64,000 bases of DNA from Alligator mississippiensis (GCF_030867095.1 NC_081824.1:56516882-56580881); one strand, 5' to 3'. Shown: positions 34,650 to 45,325, counted from the stretch's first letter. Numbers and translations are program-made. Notes: generated from the letters alone by a model not told the origin.

Positions 34650-35207
34650 GTGAAAGCCCTTTTGAGATTTGTGAGGTGATGATCACAGTTGTTCTCCTCA
34701 GTGAAAATTCAGTGATATTGAAGGGCTTGGCTATATGTTATAGCTTTCTTGGTGTGTTTAGGGTGATTGCTGGTTCTGTGTAGATATGTATGTTGGTATG
34801 TGGTTTTCTTGTATATGGTGGTCTGTATTTTACCATTCTGGATAGTGATCATTATATCTAAAAAGGAAATGTTGGTGCTGGTGTGTTCAAGAGATTGTCT
34901 GATGGAGGGGTGATGCTTGTTGAATTTCTGATGGAAATCAGTAAGCAATTGCAGGTTTTCAGACCAAATGCCGAAGATGTCATCAATATATCTTAAGTAT
35001 CAGCAGGGTTTGATGGTGCAGTTCTTGAGGAATTATTTTTCCAGGTGGCTTATAAAAAGTTTGGCGTACTGTAAGACCATGTTGGTGCCCTTTAGCTGTG
35101 CCCATGACCTGGAGGAAGTGTCAGTTTTTGAAAGTGAAGTTGTGTGTGAGGATGACGTGTACAAGTTCAGTAATATCTTTAGGTCTGTACTCTGAGTTGC
35201 AATCAAA
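34650..35207 (-). pseudogene. Penelope reverse transcriptase remnant
   Basis: The minus strand reads 'LKGTNMVLQYAKLFISHLE' (the GTxMAPxYANLF motif), then 'RYIDDIFGIWSENLQLLTD'-like text at about 34965-35000 with the YxDD catalytic pair kept (YIDD). Next come 'NISFLDIMITIQNGKIQTTI' and 'YKKTTYQHTYLHRTSNHP'. This is the signature of Penelope-like reverse transcriptases, which are related to telomerase and distinct from CR1. The frame changes between the first and second blocks. Domains upstream of the GTxM motif are absent. Confidence 0.82.
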
Positions 35208-37013
35208 TGCAAAAGGAAAACATATAGGCAATGGAAGAATGGGCAGATCACCAAGAAAATGTACCAGGAAATAGGAAGAATCTGAAGGGATAAATCAGGA
35301 AGGCAAAGGTGAATGAGCTGTACCTGGTAAAGGAGGTTAGGGACAGCAAGAAGAGGCTCTATAAATCTTTTGGCCAGAAAAGAAGGATCAAGAAATCTGC
35401 GGGTCCTCTGTTAACAAGCCAGGTGAGACTCCTAACAGAAGAGACAAAGGCGGCAGATATGCTGTACAACTACTTTGGCTCAGTCTTCACAAAAAGATTA
35501 AAGTTCAGCTACACACCTAGTAAGGATTATCTGGATAAGGAACAGGGCAAGCTGAGGGAAGAGATAACAAAAAAGACATGGTCAGAGAGCTTTTGCTGGA
35601 TCTGAATGAACTCAAGTCAGCAGTCTTGATGACCTTCAGCCCAGGGTATTGAAGGACCTAGCAGAGGAGATCTCGAAGTCCATGACAATCATCTGCATAA
35701 AATTGTGGGAGATTGGCAAGGTACCACAGGATTAGAAAAGGGCCAGAGTAGCTCTCCTCTTTTCAAAAAGGCAAGAAAGAATTCTAATATTATAAACACC
35801 TAAATCTGTCTGTCATTCTTTATTCATGCTCTGATTGGCTGAGAAACAGTATGAGTCTACAGCAGGATCACAAAATGTGAATGCCATTTTGGGATGCATC
35901 AGTAAAAGCATTAGATACAAGGCACAGGAGGGGATAATGCCTCTTTACTTGGCACTGGTTAGGCCTTATCTGGAGAACTATGTGTAGTTTTCAATGCCAC
36001 ATTTTAAAAAAAACAGTGTAGGTTAGAAGTTTGAAAGGGAGTTAGAAAGGGTTCAGGGACAGGCAACAAAGATGATCAAGGGCTTGGAAGCCATGTCATA
36101 TGAGGAGAGGCTGAAGGAGTTAGATATGTTCAGCTTGCAGACAAGGTGCTTAAGTGGGGACATGATAACAGTCTTCTAATGCTTGAAGGGCTGCCATAAA
36201 GCAGAAGGAAATCAGCTTTTCTCTCTTGCTGCAGAGAAGAGGATGCAGACCAAGGGCTGTAAGTTGCATAAAATAAGTTTAGACTGGCTATCTGGAAAAA
36301 AAAATTCTTTACTGAGAGAATAGTGAGGCAATGGAATAGGCTGCCTAAGGAAGCTGTGGACTCCCTTTCATTGGAGGTGTTCAAGAAGTGGTTGAATGAA
36401 CTAGTCAGGGATGATCTAAGTGTAGCTATGCCTATGTTCTGCCAGGGGTATTTCCCATGCTTCTGGGCTTTGTTGGTTGCTCCCACCACCTGCCTTTTAT
36501 TCTGCTTCATGTATCATGGTGTTTTTAAACTTTCCCAGAGGCCTTGGGTGTTGTCTACAGCCAATGCTGGGGTTGGGAACTGAGTTGTGCTAATGCTTTT
36601 ACTGGAATATAAGCCAGACATTTCTGACTAGAGGGTTTTGCTCCTCTGCTCAGGGTCGAACTGATCACCACATTTGGGGGCAGGAAGGATTTTTACTCTA
36701 TGATCAGATTGGTACAGACTGCAAGAGCTTTTACCTTCCTCTATAGTGGGGTGCCGGGGGGGGAGGGGGGGGGCAGCATCTATGATATGATGCCAATATA
36801 AGCAGTGCATTGGCTTCTCATGGTCCCCTGCTTTACCTGTGGCAGGTTAGGGTGTGAAGTCTGTGTTGCATCTGGTTGAAGGTGGTTTTATGCAGAGTTA
36901 GATTATGGAGTGTATCAAATGGTTCCGGTAGGGATGAATCTGCCTCAGGCAATGGCTTCAACTAGACAACCTCTGTTGGTCCCGTCCAACCCAACTTCTC
37001 TATGATTCTATGC

Positions 37014-39232
37014 ACTAAACAAATAAAGCAAATGAAGAATTCTATTTCATATTTTCCTCTCTATTAATGTAGATATTTTTATTACTCATTAAAACTAGAC
37101 TTCTTCACTTTAACCCATTAAATACTATTGCCATAATGAGTTAAAGTCATTATGTGTGTAAAATTTCATCTCTTGATCATTTTCCCACATACTTTCAGCC
37201 ACTCCTTATCTCTGTGTCTCATTCTGCTTCAGTTCGTTCTGCTTATAATACTCACATGCATAACTCTCTCATTAAAAAACATACATCCTTGACACCTTCC
37301 TTTCCAGCAACTACTCTGTCACTTTCCTCCATTTCATGTCTGTGATCATCACTGCATCTTCCACTTCCATCCAATTTAGATTTCACCCCTTGATCATCAC
37401 TGGAACAACAGTTTTTAAAGTATCAGGTATCTTTATAGCCAAATCTCAGGGCCAGCACTCTATCCTAGTTATCCATCATCCTTGAATTAGAGATGAAGTG
37501 AGAAGAAGGGAGAAAGTCTCTTAGGAGCCAAGTCAAAAGCTGGAGTGTTATGAGGGGATCCTTTAAAGGACTGAAGGAAAAAGAAAGAGGAGAACTAGCA
37601 GAGGTTTGCCAGTTTTTTCTTTTCCTGTCGGGTGTCTTCAAAACAATTAACTTTTTGAAATATAGTCCTCCCACAATCAAGATCAGTCCATGGTGATGGC
37701 TCTAAGAATATCACACAAACAACATTGGTGACTAGGTGAATTATGAAAGAATGTGAGCAATCTAAGCTTACCCTAACCAAACTTCCTGGTGTTTTACTAA
37801 AAGACTCCCATGTGCTCTTTGCAGCATAGTGCTGTCACATGCTAACACCATAAGGATTTTAAGTCATTATTCTGAGTAATTTAATTTTTATGAAATGACA
37901 TTTAACAAGTCATAAGAAATAAGTAGGCACTTTGATAAGTACAAAATAATTTCATTTTCACTTGCTTGATTCTTCTTTGGCATTCTGTATGACCCATAAA
38001 ATAATGTTTCCTAAAAAAAGTGTTTCAATTCTCTAAAAAGATTATATAAAATGCAACCTCTCCCTTCCAACTGCCATCTAAAAGAAAGGACCTTTCTTGA
38101 GGGATTACTCTAATTCTTTAATCATATCCATTAAATCATTTATATTAATGCTGTATTTTTAATCACTTATAGAAACAATTTTGCTGTCTTATGCAGAGTT
38201 ATTAAATAAAAATGAAGAACACTGGCACACCCCTGTCAAAGATCCTTATAGATAAAATATCTTTTGTTTTGAATATTAGGCACCAGAAATTATTATTAAG
38301 TTGTTGACAGTGTTTTTCTTCTAAATAGTTGAATTTGAAACAGGACCACAATATCAGTATTAGAGGGAAAAAAACAGTCATGTTTACTGGAGACTTAAAC
38401 ATGCTTTTGAATCAGTCCATTTTCAACCTAGTGAACAATATGATTGAGTAAAATCTACTCTCTCTTATTAATAAGACAACAGCCATCAATAAAAACAAAC
38501 CAATGAAAACATATTACTCAACTTATTCTTGGCATATGGAAAGAAAATAAGAATAATAGAAGACTGGAATAAGGAGTGAAATTCAAAACAATTCTTACTC
38601 GCTTTTTAAAAGAGGAAGCAAGATAAAAACAGAAATATTTAAATAATCATTCCAGGTTTTTATAACAATAGGTAGATAGAATGGTACAAAAATGTTATAA
38701 TGAGTTAGGAACTGGTAAGTGAAAAAATATATAAAACATATGGTTATAGTGGCAAACAATTTAGGGTGGGATTTTTCAAAAATTGTCTGCACATTGGTTG
38801 ATCTCTTTTACTGTTGAAGTTAAAGGGTAAAGATGCATTGATTTTAATGGGAGCAAAGCTAAGCCAAAAAATGAGCACTTTTCAATGCACTACTTTAATT
38901 TTTTTAAGTATTTTTTTTTTACTTAAAATGTATGTTCAATATTATAACGTTGATTGTACCACTTTCTTGCTTATATTTTTTTTTTTTTTGCCTTATGAGC
39001 CTTCATTAGTGTGTGTGGTGCACAAATGTTTAAAGACAGTGTATGGTTACACAAGATTGAATTCCTATTTCATTTGATATTTTTCTTTTCATTTTTTAAC
39101 AATCAGGGCCATGTAATAAATGAGATAATTTTTAATGCAAAATGATGGAAGGTTAATAATAGTTTGGAGAACTTGGATTGCTTTGGATTCACTGGAATAC
39201 ATTTGCTATATAAAATGTGCAACATACTGTAT
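37014..39232. other. Gene-free AT-rich stretch
   Basis: Single-copy-looking AT-rich DNA with T-runs at 38909-38921 and 38978-38991. The text at 38765-38890 (GGGATTTTTCAAAAATTGT, ATTTTAATGGGAGCAAAG) resembles an ancient amniote MITE. No gene seen. Confidence 0.5.
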
Positions 39233-39302
39233 GTACTCGATTCCAAGAGGATGTTTTTCTCCCATACAAGGGGAAAAGATACCTTTATCTTGGAATTGAG
39301 CA
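39233..39302. repeat. Hairpin-forming MITE-like terminus
   Basis: GTACTCGATTCCAAGAGGAT... and ...TTATCTTGGAATTGAGCAC form facing arms of about 30 bp with a short loop. It leads into a GC-rich block (39310-40020). The same kind of hairpin terminus is familiar from reptile MITEs, but I could not find the other end. Confidence 0.5.
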
Positions 39303-40020
39303 CAATGTAGTGGGGGCAGGGGACACAGGTGGCTATTGCGGCTGCAGCTCTGGCTCTGGCCCTGGCTCTGGCCCTGAAGCTGCTCTCTGCACTCCTGCCC
39401 TCACACCTCTTTCTCCCCCTGCAGCCTCTTTCCCCATTGCCTGCCACCCTTGTAGCCTCTGGCCTCCCACTCCTGCCCATTTCTCCTTGAATCAGCATCT
39501 GCCCCCCAGCCCCTGCCCAGACTGATACCAGGGGTGGTGAGGTCATGGAAGCTCCAGCCCTGGCCTTGAGGTCTGGCTGGAGCTGCTGCTACTGCCATCA
39601 GACAGGATGGGGGCCAGAGCCTGAACATGCTCTGTACTTCAGGATGGAATGAGGCCAGAGCTGGAAAGGGTAAGCAGTGTGGAGGAACAGAAGAGATAGC
39701 AGAGACTGTATGTAGAGGAGATAGGGTAAAGAGGTTGCAGGGGGCTGGGGGCCCAAGGCTGCAGGGAGGCAGGCAAGTTGTGGGCAGAGACTTTGCAGAA
39801 CAGATGGCAGAAAACAAACTGTTCGGAAGCAAGCTGTAGGTGTCAGGAGCCTGTCCCCCAAACTTGTCCTCTCCACTGCCTACCCCCTAGTGCTTGCTTC
39901 ACTGCTTCACCCACTTCCTGACACCTACTGCTTGCCCTTCCACCTTCTACTGCCTCCCCCACTACTACATGCTCTCTACCACCTCCCTACTAGTGCCTGC
40001 CCCCTGCCACTTCTTTCCGC
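39303..40020. repeat. GC-rich low-complexity block
   Basis: It holds (GGCTCT/GGCCCT)n-like sequence at 39347-39377 and a C/T-rich, degenerate CACTGCCTACCCCC-type tandem at 39860-40015. It is non-coding, and overlapping open frames on both strands are due to composition. It probably belongs to the element starting at 39233. Confidence 0.55.
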
Positions 40021-41219
40021 GCTGCTGATGAAAGCCATTCATTATTAAGAAATTTTGTCCAAGAGAAACTGATTACTCAAACTAAAAAAAAAAAAGTTCA
40101 AAACTAAGAATTTCAATATACCCACCAACAATCATTTTTAATACCTCAGTTTTGAGGTGCTTATATTGAAATACCATGAAGGGGCCAGACTCTCAGGTAG
40201 TTGCTGTTTAACACTTTCTAGAAATCTAGCTGCTGTAAGGTGTACCCAATTGGGCACTTAAAACTATTAGTTACTCTAGAAAATATTGGGTTTTTTTCAG
40301 GTTAATTGTTTGTTGCTTTAGAACAAAAAGTTAATCCTTTATTATACATGTGAAACAGTGAGCTGCAGGAAATAAACTATGTTTCCTCATGTGGTGGACT
40401 TAAGGAGTTATAAAAATCAAGATTAGAAGAGTAAAAACATATTTGACCAGCAGGTGGTCATTCTGTGAAAAATGTCTTCCTAATATTTTAAATATATATA
40501 GATGTACATCATGGTTGTGAGTGTTAGGGATCATCTAAAAGCCCTGATTTAGGTTTGGGTGTCATATAGGTGTTTAATAAAAAAACAGTCCCTATGTAGA
40601 AAAGCTTATGATTTAAATGAGCAGTGAAAGAGAGGAAACAAGCCCAGGGAAATGAAGACTTTTCCAAGGCCACAGAAGGATTGAATAGAAAGGCAGATAT
40701 TACACTTTAGGTTATTATTAAGAACCCTATTCAGTGCAATACATTGCCTCTTATACTTCGCTATGTCAAATGTACTACAAGTATGAGTGTAAAATACACT
40801 TAAATTGCTATTAGAAATACTGCTGAAAATGTTAGAATTCCAAAAGCTGAGCAATGGGCTGCTTGACTTACCTCAGAATAGATAGTTCCTGTCATTTGTA
40901 ATTATGTAATTCTAAGAAGTGTTTCTAAAAGTACATATGGCAGTTTTAAAATGTCAGGGATGAAAGCTGTGACCTTTCTAGTCCAAAAAAGTTCTGATAA
41001 TAACCCATGTCCTCATAAAATGAGCACAACAGGAGTTTATTCTCTTCAAATAGACTATTATGTCTCCCACACCTTTTAAAATTAACCATACAGGTGTACA
41101 AAATGCAAATTAAAAACATAAACTGAAGGGTTTTTTTTTAATTTTGAAGTTGTGTTCACCCACAGGTTTTCATGTAAGTCCTGTGTGAACTTTTTTTCAT
41201 TCTATTAAATCTCCCTCCA
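40021..41219. other. Gene-free AT-rich stretch
   Basis: Nothing recognised. A pyrimidine-rich tract ending CTCCCTCCAG at about 41220 resembles a splice acceptor just before the coiled-coil coding region, but may be chance. Confidence 0.45.
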
Positions 41220-41249
41220 GTCTTCCCATTTCCTGGGGAAAGCTGTACC

Positions 41250-42098
41250 CAGACGGAAGAAATAGGAAAGATAATTTCAAGAGAGATGGAAAAAGTGAAA
41301 GAATATATGGCAAACTATGAGACATTGCAGGGCCAGAAATGATCCCTAGAAAAGGAGATAGGAGCGCGATGGATTATGAATCCAACTGCAGAGAGTGAAA
41401 GCAGAAAGAGATCAACTTGGGGAACAGATACAGCCTCTGAAAGCCCTCATAGAAGCTAGCATAGCTAGAGAGACAGTGATAAATGCAGGAAGAGAGAAGT
41501 TGCAGCTTCAGGCACAAACTACAAGGGAATAAGTCCAAGTGCTGGAGCAGGAGAACCAAATACTACGAGAGGCAGGGGCACAAGCCATTATAAAAATCAA
41601 GCATCCTGGTGAGATTGAGATGCCAGATGCATCAAGGAATGCAACACTTGCAGAAGCAGGGCAGAACCTTCTAATGCTAATGACCATGGGCACAATTAGA
41701 GGGAGGTTGTTGGTGCTGGGAGCCCAATTAGCAGAATGCATAGCTGCAGCAAAAGCTGAGCACCAAGAGCATTTCTGTGAGCTTGAGGTGTTGACAGAGT
41801 CCTTAAGTGAAGAGGAGACACAGCCAGCGACCACATGACTAGGAGTTCTGAAGCCTCTGGAACAGGTGCAGCTACCCAGACACCTAGAGAAGGGGCTGGA
41901 CTGGGATCTGGAGGGGTAAGTCCTACTACCCTACCAGGAGGGAGGCTGCTGGCACTCATAGAATACCTGAACCAGAAATGGGACCAATGGATGAGTAACT
42001 ATGCAGATGAGATCAGCTGGGTAAGACAACAGCTGAAAGAACTCATTATACAGCAAGGCAAAGGACGGTACCAAGTCAGGTCCGGCCAACTGGAGTAG
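41250..42098 (+). pseudogene. Coiled-coil coding region of the LTR element (gag-like?)
   Basis: In shifting frames the plus strand reads 'EKVKEYMANYETLQGQK', 'GEQIQPLKALIEASIARE', 'VLEQENQILREAGAQAI' and, from 41835, 'LNQKWDQWMSNYADEISWV' with 'RQQLKELIIQQGKG'. Heptad-like spacing of Leu/Ile and many Gln/Glu/Lys residues suggests long coiled coils. At least three frame changes or stops occur (for example near 41337, 41530 and 41837). Position just 5' of the nucleic-acid-binding segment and the 3' LTR would suit a gag-like structural protein, but I see no CCHC knuckle. I do not recognise a family. Confidence 0.45.
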
Positions 42099-42338
42099 AC
42101 ATGGCAGACATTGTGACGCCAGGGAAGTGTAAGCAGGCTAGCTCAAGGAGTGATACCTGTCATCTACTTTGCCAAGGCTGTGCACAAGTGACCCAAGGCC
42201 CAGGGTGCCATGGGTCAGAGACAGGCCCCAGAAAAGAGAGACAAGGAGAGCCCAGGAAGGGAAATCAGGCCAAGGGGCCAGAGATAAGGAAGAGGGGACA
42301 ACCACCCAAAGGTGGGGCAAAGGCCTGGAAGAAGACCT

Positions 42339-42620
42339 CAGGTATATGTTAGTAATATCCCAGGGCAGGTTAGTTGGTGGACCCTGAGGAAACTGGTTGA
42401 GGCAAAGGTCGGGGGTGTGGCCTATGTGAAAATGTATAGGGGACTTAAGGGAAGACACACCGGCCAGAAGAAAATATAATTTGAGGCTAAAGAATATGCC
42501 CGGAAAGCCTTCAGGATGCAGTAGGAGATTTAGGGAATGCTCATAGATTTGCAAGGAGCCATAGGAAAACAAGAAGTCCCACGACTAGTCCCAAGAGGAA
42601 GAACAAAGCAGAACTGAGCC
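42339..42620 (+). pseudogene. RRM-like (hnRNP M-like) RNA-binding domain in LTR element
   Basis: The frame at 42339 reads 'QVYVSNIPGQVSWWTLRKLV', then 'EAKVGGVAYVKMYRG', 'GRHTG', 'FEAKEYARKAFRM' and 'LIDLQGAIGKQEVPRL'. This fits an RRM fold. VYVSNI is RNP2, the helix WxxLRKLVEAKVG and strand GVAYVKMY follow, then a G-rich loop, an F in the RNP1 position, and helix EYARKAF. The 'LVEAKVGxVxYV' wording is specific to the first RRM of hnRNP M/MYEF2 as I remember it, and ordinary RRMs lack that Lys-Val-Gly stretch. In-frame stops at about 42474, 42531 and 42540 kill it. Upstream in the same frame lies a Lys/Arg/Gly-rich linker. It could be a captured host domain or an element-specific RRM. The family call is by eye only. 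Confidence 0.5.
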
Positions 42621-43015
42621 CAAGCTGAGGGGGAGAAGACACCCCAACTGAGAGAGGGAAACTCTCCCAGGAGAAGGGAGAAAGTTCTGGCCACCACACT
42701 GCAGGGCTCAGAGTGAAAGAGAAAGAAAGCATCATGCTGGAAGACCCCTTGGACTCTAGAAGGCAGGAGGCCTCACCAATGGAAAATAATCCTTTACCAA
42801 GGTTGGCTAATGTGGGGGGACTACCCGTGGTGGGGTAACTCCCATCAAATCCCACACGGTGCTTCCTGGGGAAAAAGGTGAGCAGGGGCACCTGAAAACC
42901 TCCATCTCCATGTTCCAGAGTTGTCGGGGAGCAAGAGCAAGGGCATCAGGAGCATAAGACAAAGAGTACAGGGTGACACAGAGTGAAGACCACCCCCAGT
43001 GAGTTTTGGGGTCTT

Positions 43016-43027
43016 AAGGAGGGGAGA
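43016..43027 (+). promoter_or_regulatory. Polypurine tract
   Basis: AAGGAGGGGAGA lies directly before the TGTGT start of the LTR, where an LTR element primes plus-strand DNA synthesis. It fixes the orientation and the left edge of the 3' LTR. Confidence 0.7.
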
Positions 43028-44161
43028 TGTGTCGCAGGGCACTAAGGTGCCCTGCTCCTCCTAGAAGGGAAGAAACTGCTTGGGGAGAGAGCCCAAAGAG
43101 AGAGACACAGAAGCCCATGTGCAGGTTACCAAGGCAACAAGCCAGAAGGCAAATTAGCCTGCACCTGCACATGGTCAGATGACCAGAAGAGGCAGGGCCC
43201 TGGGCCCATATAAACCCCAGGATGGGGCCTAGGGAGTTCAGTTCCTTGCTGGCAGCCAGAGGGGAAGGAGCCTCAAGGAAGGAAGTGCCTAGTGATGCAG
43301 CAATGACCTAATATGCTGCACCCAGGGCTAATAGAGCTCCATGAGATCTGCAGGTACCCTTGCCCACTAGATACTTAGTGCCAGGGATGAAGTTTGATGC
43401 TTTTAAAGGGGCACAGCACACACTTGTCTTTTGTATTATGTTATAGCCCAGGGGCTTGTGTTTTGTTTGTGGTCCCATAACATTCGTGGTTTGGGTGAGG
43501 CTAGTTAGGGAAGGAGGAGGCCTTACTGGGGGCCCACTGCAGTGTGGGGACCCCAGCACCAGAGAAGGCGTGGCATCTTGGGCTGCATAGACCCTGGCGC
43601 CAGAGAGAGAGTGGCATTTGGGTCAGATAGACCCCAGTGCCAGAGAGGGCATGGCAATTGGGGGTACATAGACCTCTGAACCAGAGAGGGCATGGCATTT
43701 GGGTCGGATAGATTCCAGCGCCAGAGAGGGCACAGCATTTGGGGTGCACAGACAGGGCTGCAGAGAATGCAGGTGTCGGTCAGGCACAGAGACAAGTCTG
43801 CGGAGAGCCCAGAGAGGACAAGGGGGCCAATTCATAGCAAGACCCAGACCAGACAATGTCAAACCTATCTGCAAGGTGTGGGGTGTGGTAAAGGGGCGGT
43901 TGGATCCATGCATATAGCCCATAAGGCTGGGATGTCCCAGGACACACATTTTGAAATGGGACCCACAAGGGTTCCAGGACCCACAGGGTTCAAGGAAGTC
44001 CCTCAGGGCTGTGTCCAACCAGATGTGAAGGCAGCCTCCTTATATTATATTTTACATCAAGATGTAGTGGGCAAGAAAAGAGGGTGCCCATCGGGCTGAA
44101 TTGGCATGGTTAAGGGGCCTTAGGAGATCACGGCCATCCTTAGGGACCCTGTCCCATGACA
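43028..44161 (+). mobile_element. 3' LTR, about 1.13 kb
   Basis: It starts TGTGTCGCAGGGC after the polypurine tract and probably ends CCCATGACA. A 9-bp perfect stem with TAAG loop (GCAGGGCAC, 43034-43042, with GTGCCCTGC, 43047-43055) occupies the first 28 bp. A TATA box CATATAAA lies at 43207-43214, giving a short U3 of about 180 bp. The downstream part holds a 40-bp minisatellite. The right edge is inferred from TG...CA symmetry only. No poly(A) signal is obvious. Confidence 0.6.
43550..43751. repeat. 40-41 bp minisatellite, five units, inside the LTR
   Basis: Units start at about 43550, 43591, 43631, 43672 and 43712. Each has the pattern ACCCCAGNGCCAGAGAGGGC followed by ATGGCATTTGGGTNGNATAG. 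The units differ by several substitutions, so the array is not recent. Confidence 0.9.
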
Positions 44162-44462
44162 GACTGCTGTGCCACCAGGCCATCCTTCCCCAGCAGGCTG
44201 CAGTTTTAGCTTACACCCAGGACCATTGAGGCCTCCTCCTCCTCCTTCTCCTCCTCCATAACCTCCCCTTTACCTCCATATTTTTCCTGGTGCAAGGAGG
44301 TCAGCAGGAAGATGTTCTTTCCCTGCTGGCAGGTCTCAAAATGCTCCCCCTCATCCCAGAGAGATGAGCACTAAATGGCCTCCCTAATCAGGCACCTGCC
44401 CTCTCCCAGGTCTAGCCCTTAAAGTGACAGGCATGAAAGGTGCTCCATTACAAGAACCTTAA
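44162..44462. other. Gene-free stretch with (CCT)n-like patch
   Basis: GCCTCCTCCTCCTCCTTCTC-type sequence at 44231-44258. No gene. Confidence 0.5.
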
Positions 44463-44870
44463 AAACTACACGTCCCTAGGCTACAGACTAAGTAGTCTCA
44501 TGCCCTGGTGTATGGGACTGAGACTGACAATCACTTGACTATCGGTCGCAGCCATGGGACTGCATTGAAGTTATTTTGAGATTCCAATGCAGTTTCAGGG
44601 CTTAGATTGATAATCAGCTGATTGTTGGTTCCATCTATGGGACCACATCAGTTCATACTGGTCTGTGAATACCTGGCTTTCAATTTGCCAATGCAAGGGG
44701 AACCCAGCCTCATGATCCAAGGCTTGCCCTGCAATGGTGCAATTTGAATCTGATCCCTGATCCCAACATTGCATGTCCTATGATGCATGTGTGGCATGGC
44801 AGGAGACATGATTGTTGGGATGAGATCAGATCCTATCATTGTATTAAATGAATTTGTGCCAGGGGCCTTT
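44463..44870. repeat. Degenerate direct and inverted repeats, possible MITE
   Basis: GACTGACAATCACTTGACTA (44522) recurs in degenerate form as GATTGATAATCAGCTGATTG (about 44607), each followed by CCATGGGAC or CTATGGGAC about 20 bp later. The pair TGCATTGAAG/GATTCCAATGCA faces inward between them. At 44755-44830 CTGATCCCAACA faces TGTTGGGATGAGATCAG. The family is not recognised. Confidence 0.45.
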
Positions 44871-45325
44871 GTTAGCCAAAATCATATGCAATTCCAGCTT
44901 TTTTAATTTCAAATAATTTGCACTAGAAAGTGTTAGGTCATATACAGCTGGAAATATCAGAGGTGGGTCAATAAATAAAACAAAAACAAAGAAAAAGCAC
45001 AACATATTTAATGTACTTATTGTAAATTCCTACTACAAAATAAGGCAAAAAGCACTCCAAATACCATTTTTGCAATGTCTTATTCAATTTGCTCTCAAAA
45101 TATTTTCCCTGTTTTTCATTCAGCCATTAAAATGCCATCGGTATAGCAACATATGGAGCCATGACATAACCATTCTGACTTGCCATAATTTAAGGGATTT
45201 TACTTCATAGTAATAGATGGATGAAAAATGGAAATGCCATAGTAAATGATACTTGTTAATGGCACTGAACTAACCAGTTAACTGAAACTGGGAGTTTGAG
45301 ATAATGTTTATGTGTTATTCTAATA

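Larger units (their letters stand above)
30318..35207 (-). mobile_element. Penelope-like retroelement, minus strand, split by a CR1
   Basis: Two segments belong together. 34499-35207 carries the reverse transcriptase and 30318-31265 carries the GIY-YIG endonuclease and 3' end, in the correct order for the minus strand. The flanks repeat TGCAAAAGG (30309-30317 and 35208-35216), a target duplication in CR1 'B'. The 3' end on the minus strand shows the typical Penelope tail, with 'CCTGACAAAAGGTATCTG' then 'CAAGCTTGCAAATAAG' and 'AACCAACTC'-like text. It matches the fragment at 55498-55756. The 5' part of the element is missing, as is usual for this class. Confidence 0.82.
30207..37013 (+). mobile_element. 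CR1 LINE 'B', plus strand, host of the nested cluster
   Basis: The CR1 linker text ends at TGCAAAAGG (30309-30317) and resumes at the same nine bases at 35208-35216, continuing 'KCKRKTYRQWKNGQIT'. The left part is only about 110 bp (30207-30317). The right part (35208-37013) holds the linker, a piece of reverse transcriptase with an internal deletion near 35790-35840, the C-terminal part (to about 36420) and a long 3' untranslated tail ending TCTATGATTCTATG at 37013. Everything between is the Penelope-like element and its own passengers. All coding parts are frame-broken. Confidence 0.8.
41220..44161 (+). mobile_element. LTR retroelement, 3' part, with RRM-like internal region
   Basis: A decayed coding region (coiled coil, basic linker, RRM-like domain) is followed by a polypurine tract and a long LTR, all on the plus strand. 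No 5' LTR, primer-binding site, protease, reverse transcriptase or integrase is visible, so the element is either a remnant or a non-autonomous one. The left limit is where the coiled-coil coding becomes readable and is not a mapped element end. Confidence 0.55.

Noticed and set aside
42101..42352. CCHC zinc knuckle in the LTR element
   Set aside because: A cluster of Cys and His appears in an alternative frame (near 42163-42195), but spacing does not fit CX2CX4HX4C and it is out of frame with the RRM-like segment.
43501..44099. Overlapping open frames across the 40-bp minisatellite
   Set aside because: They arise because the repeat unit has few stop codons. They lie inside the LTR and carry no domain.
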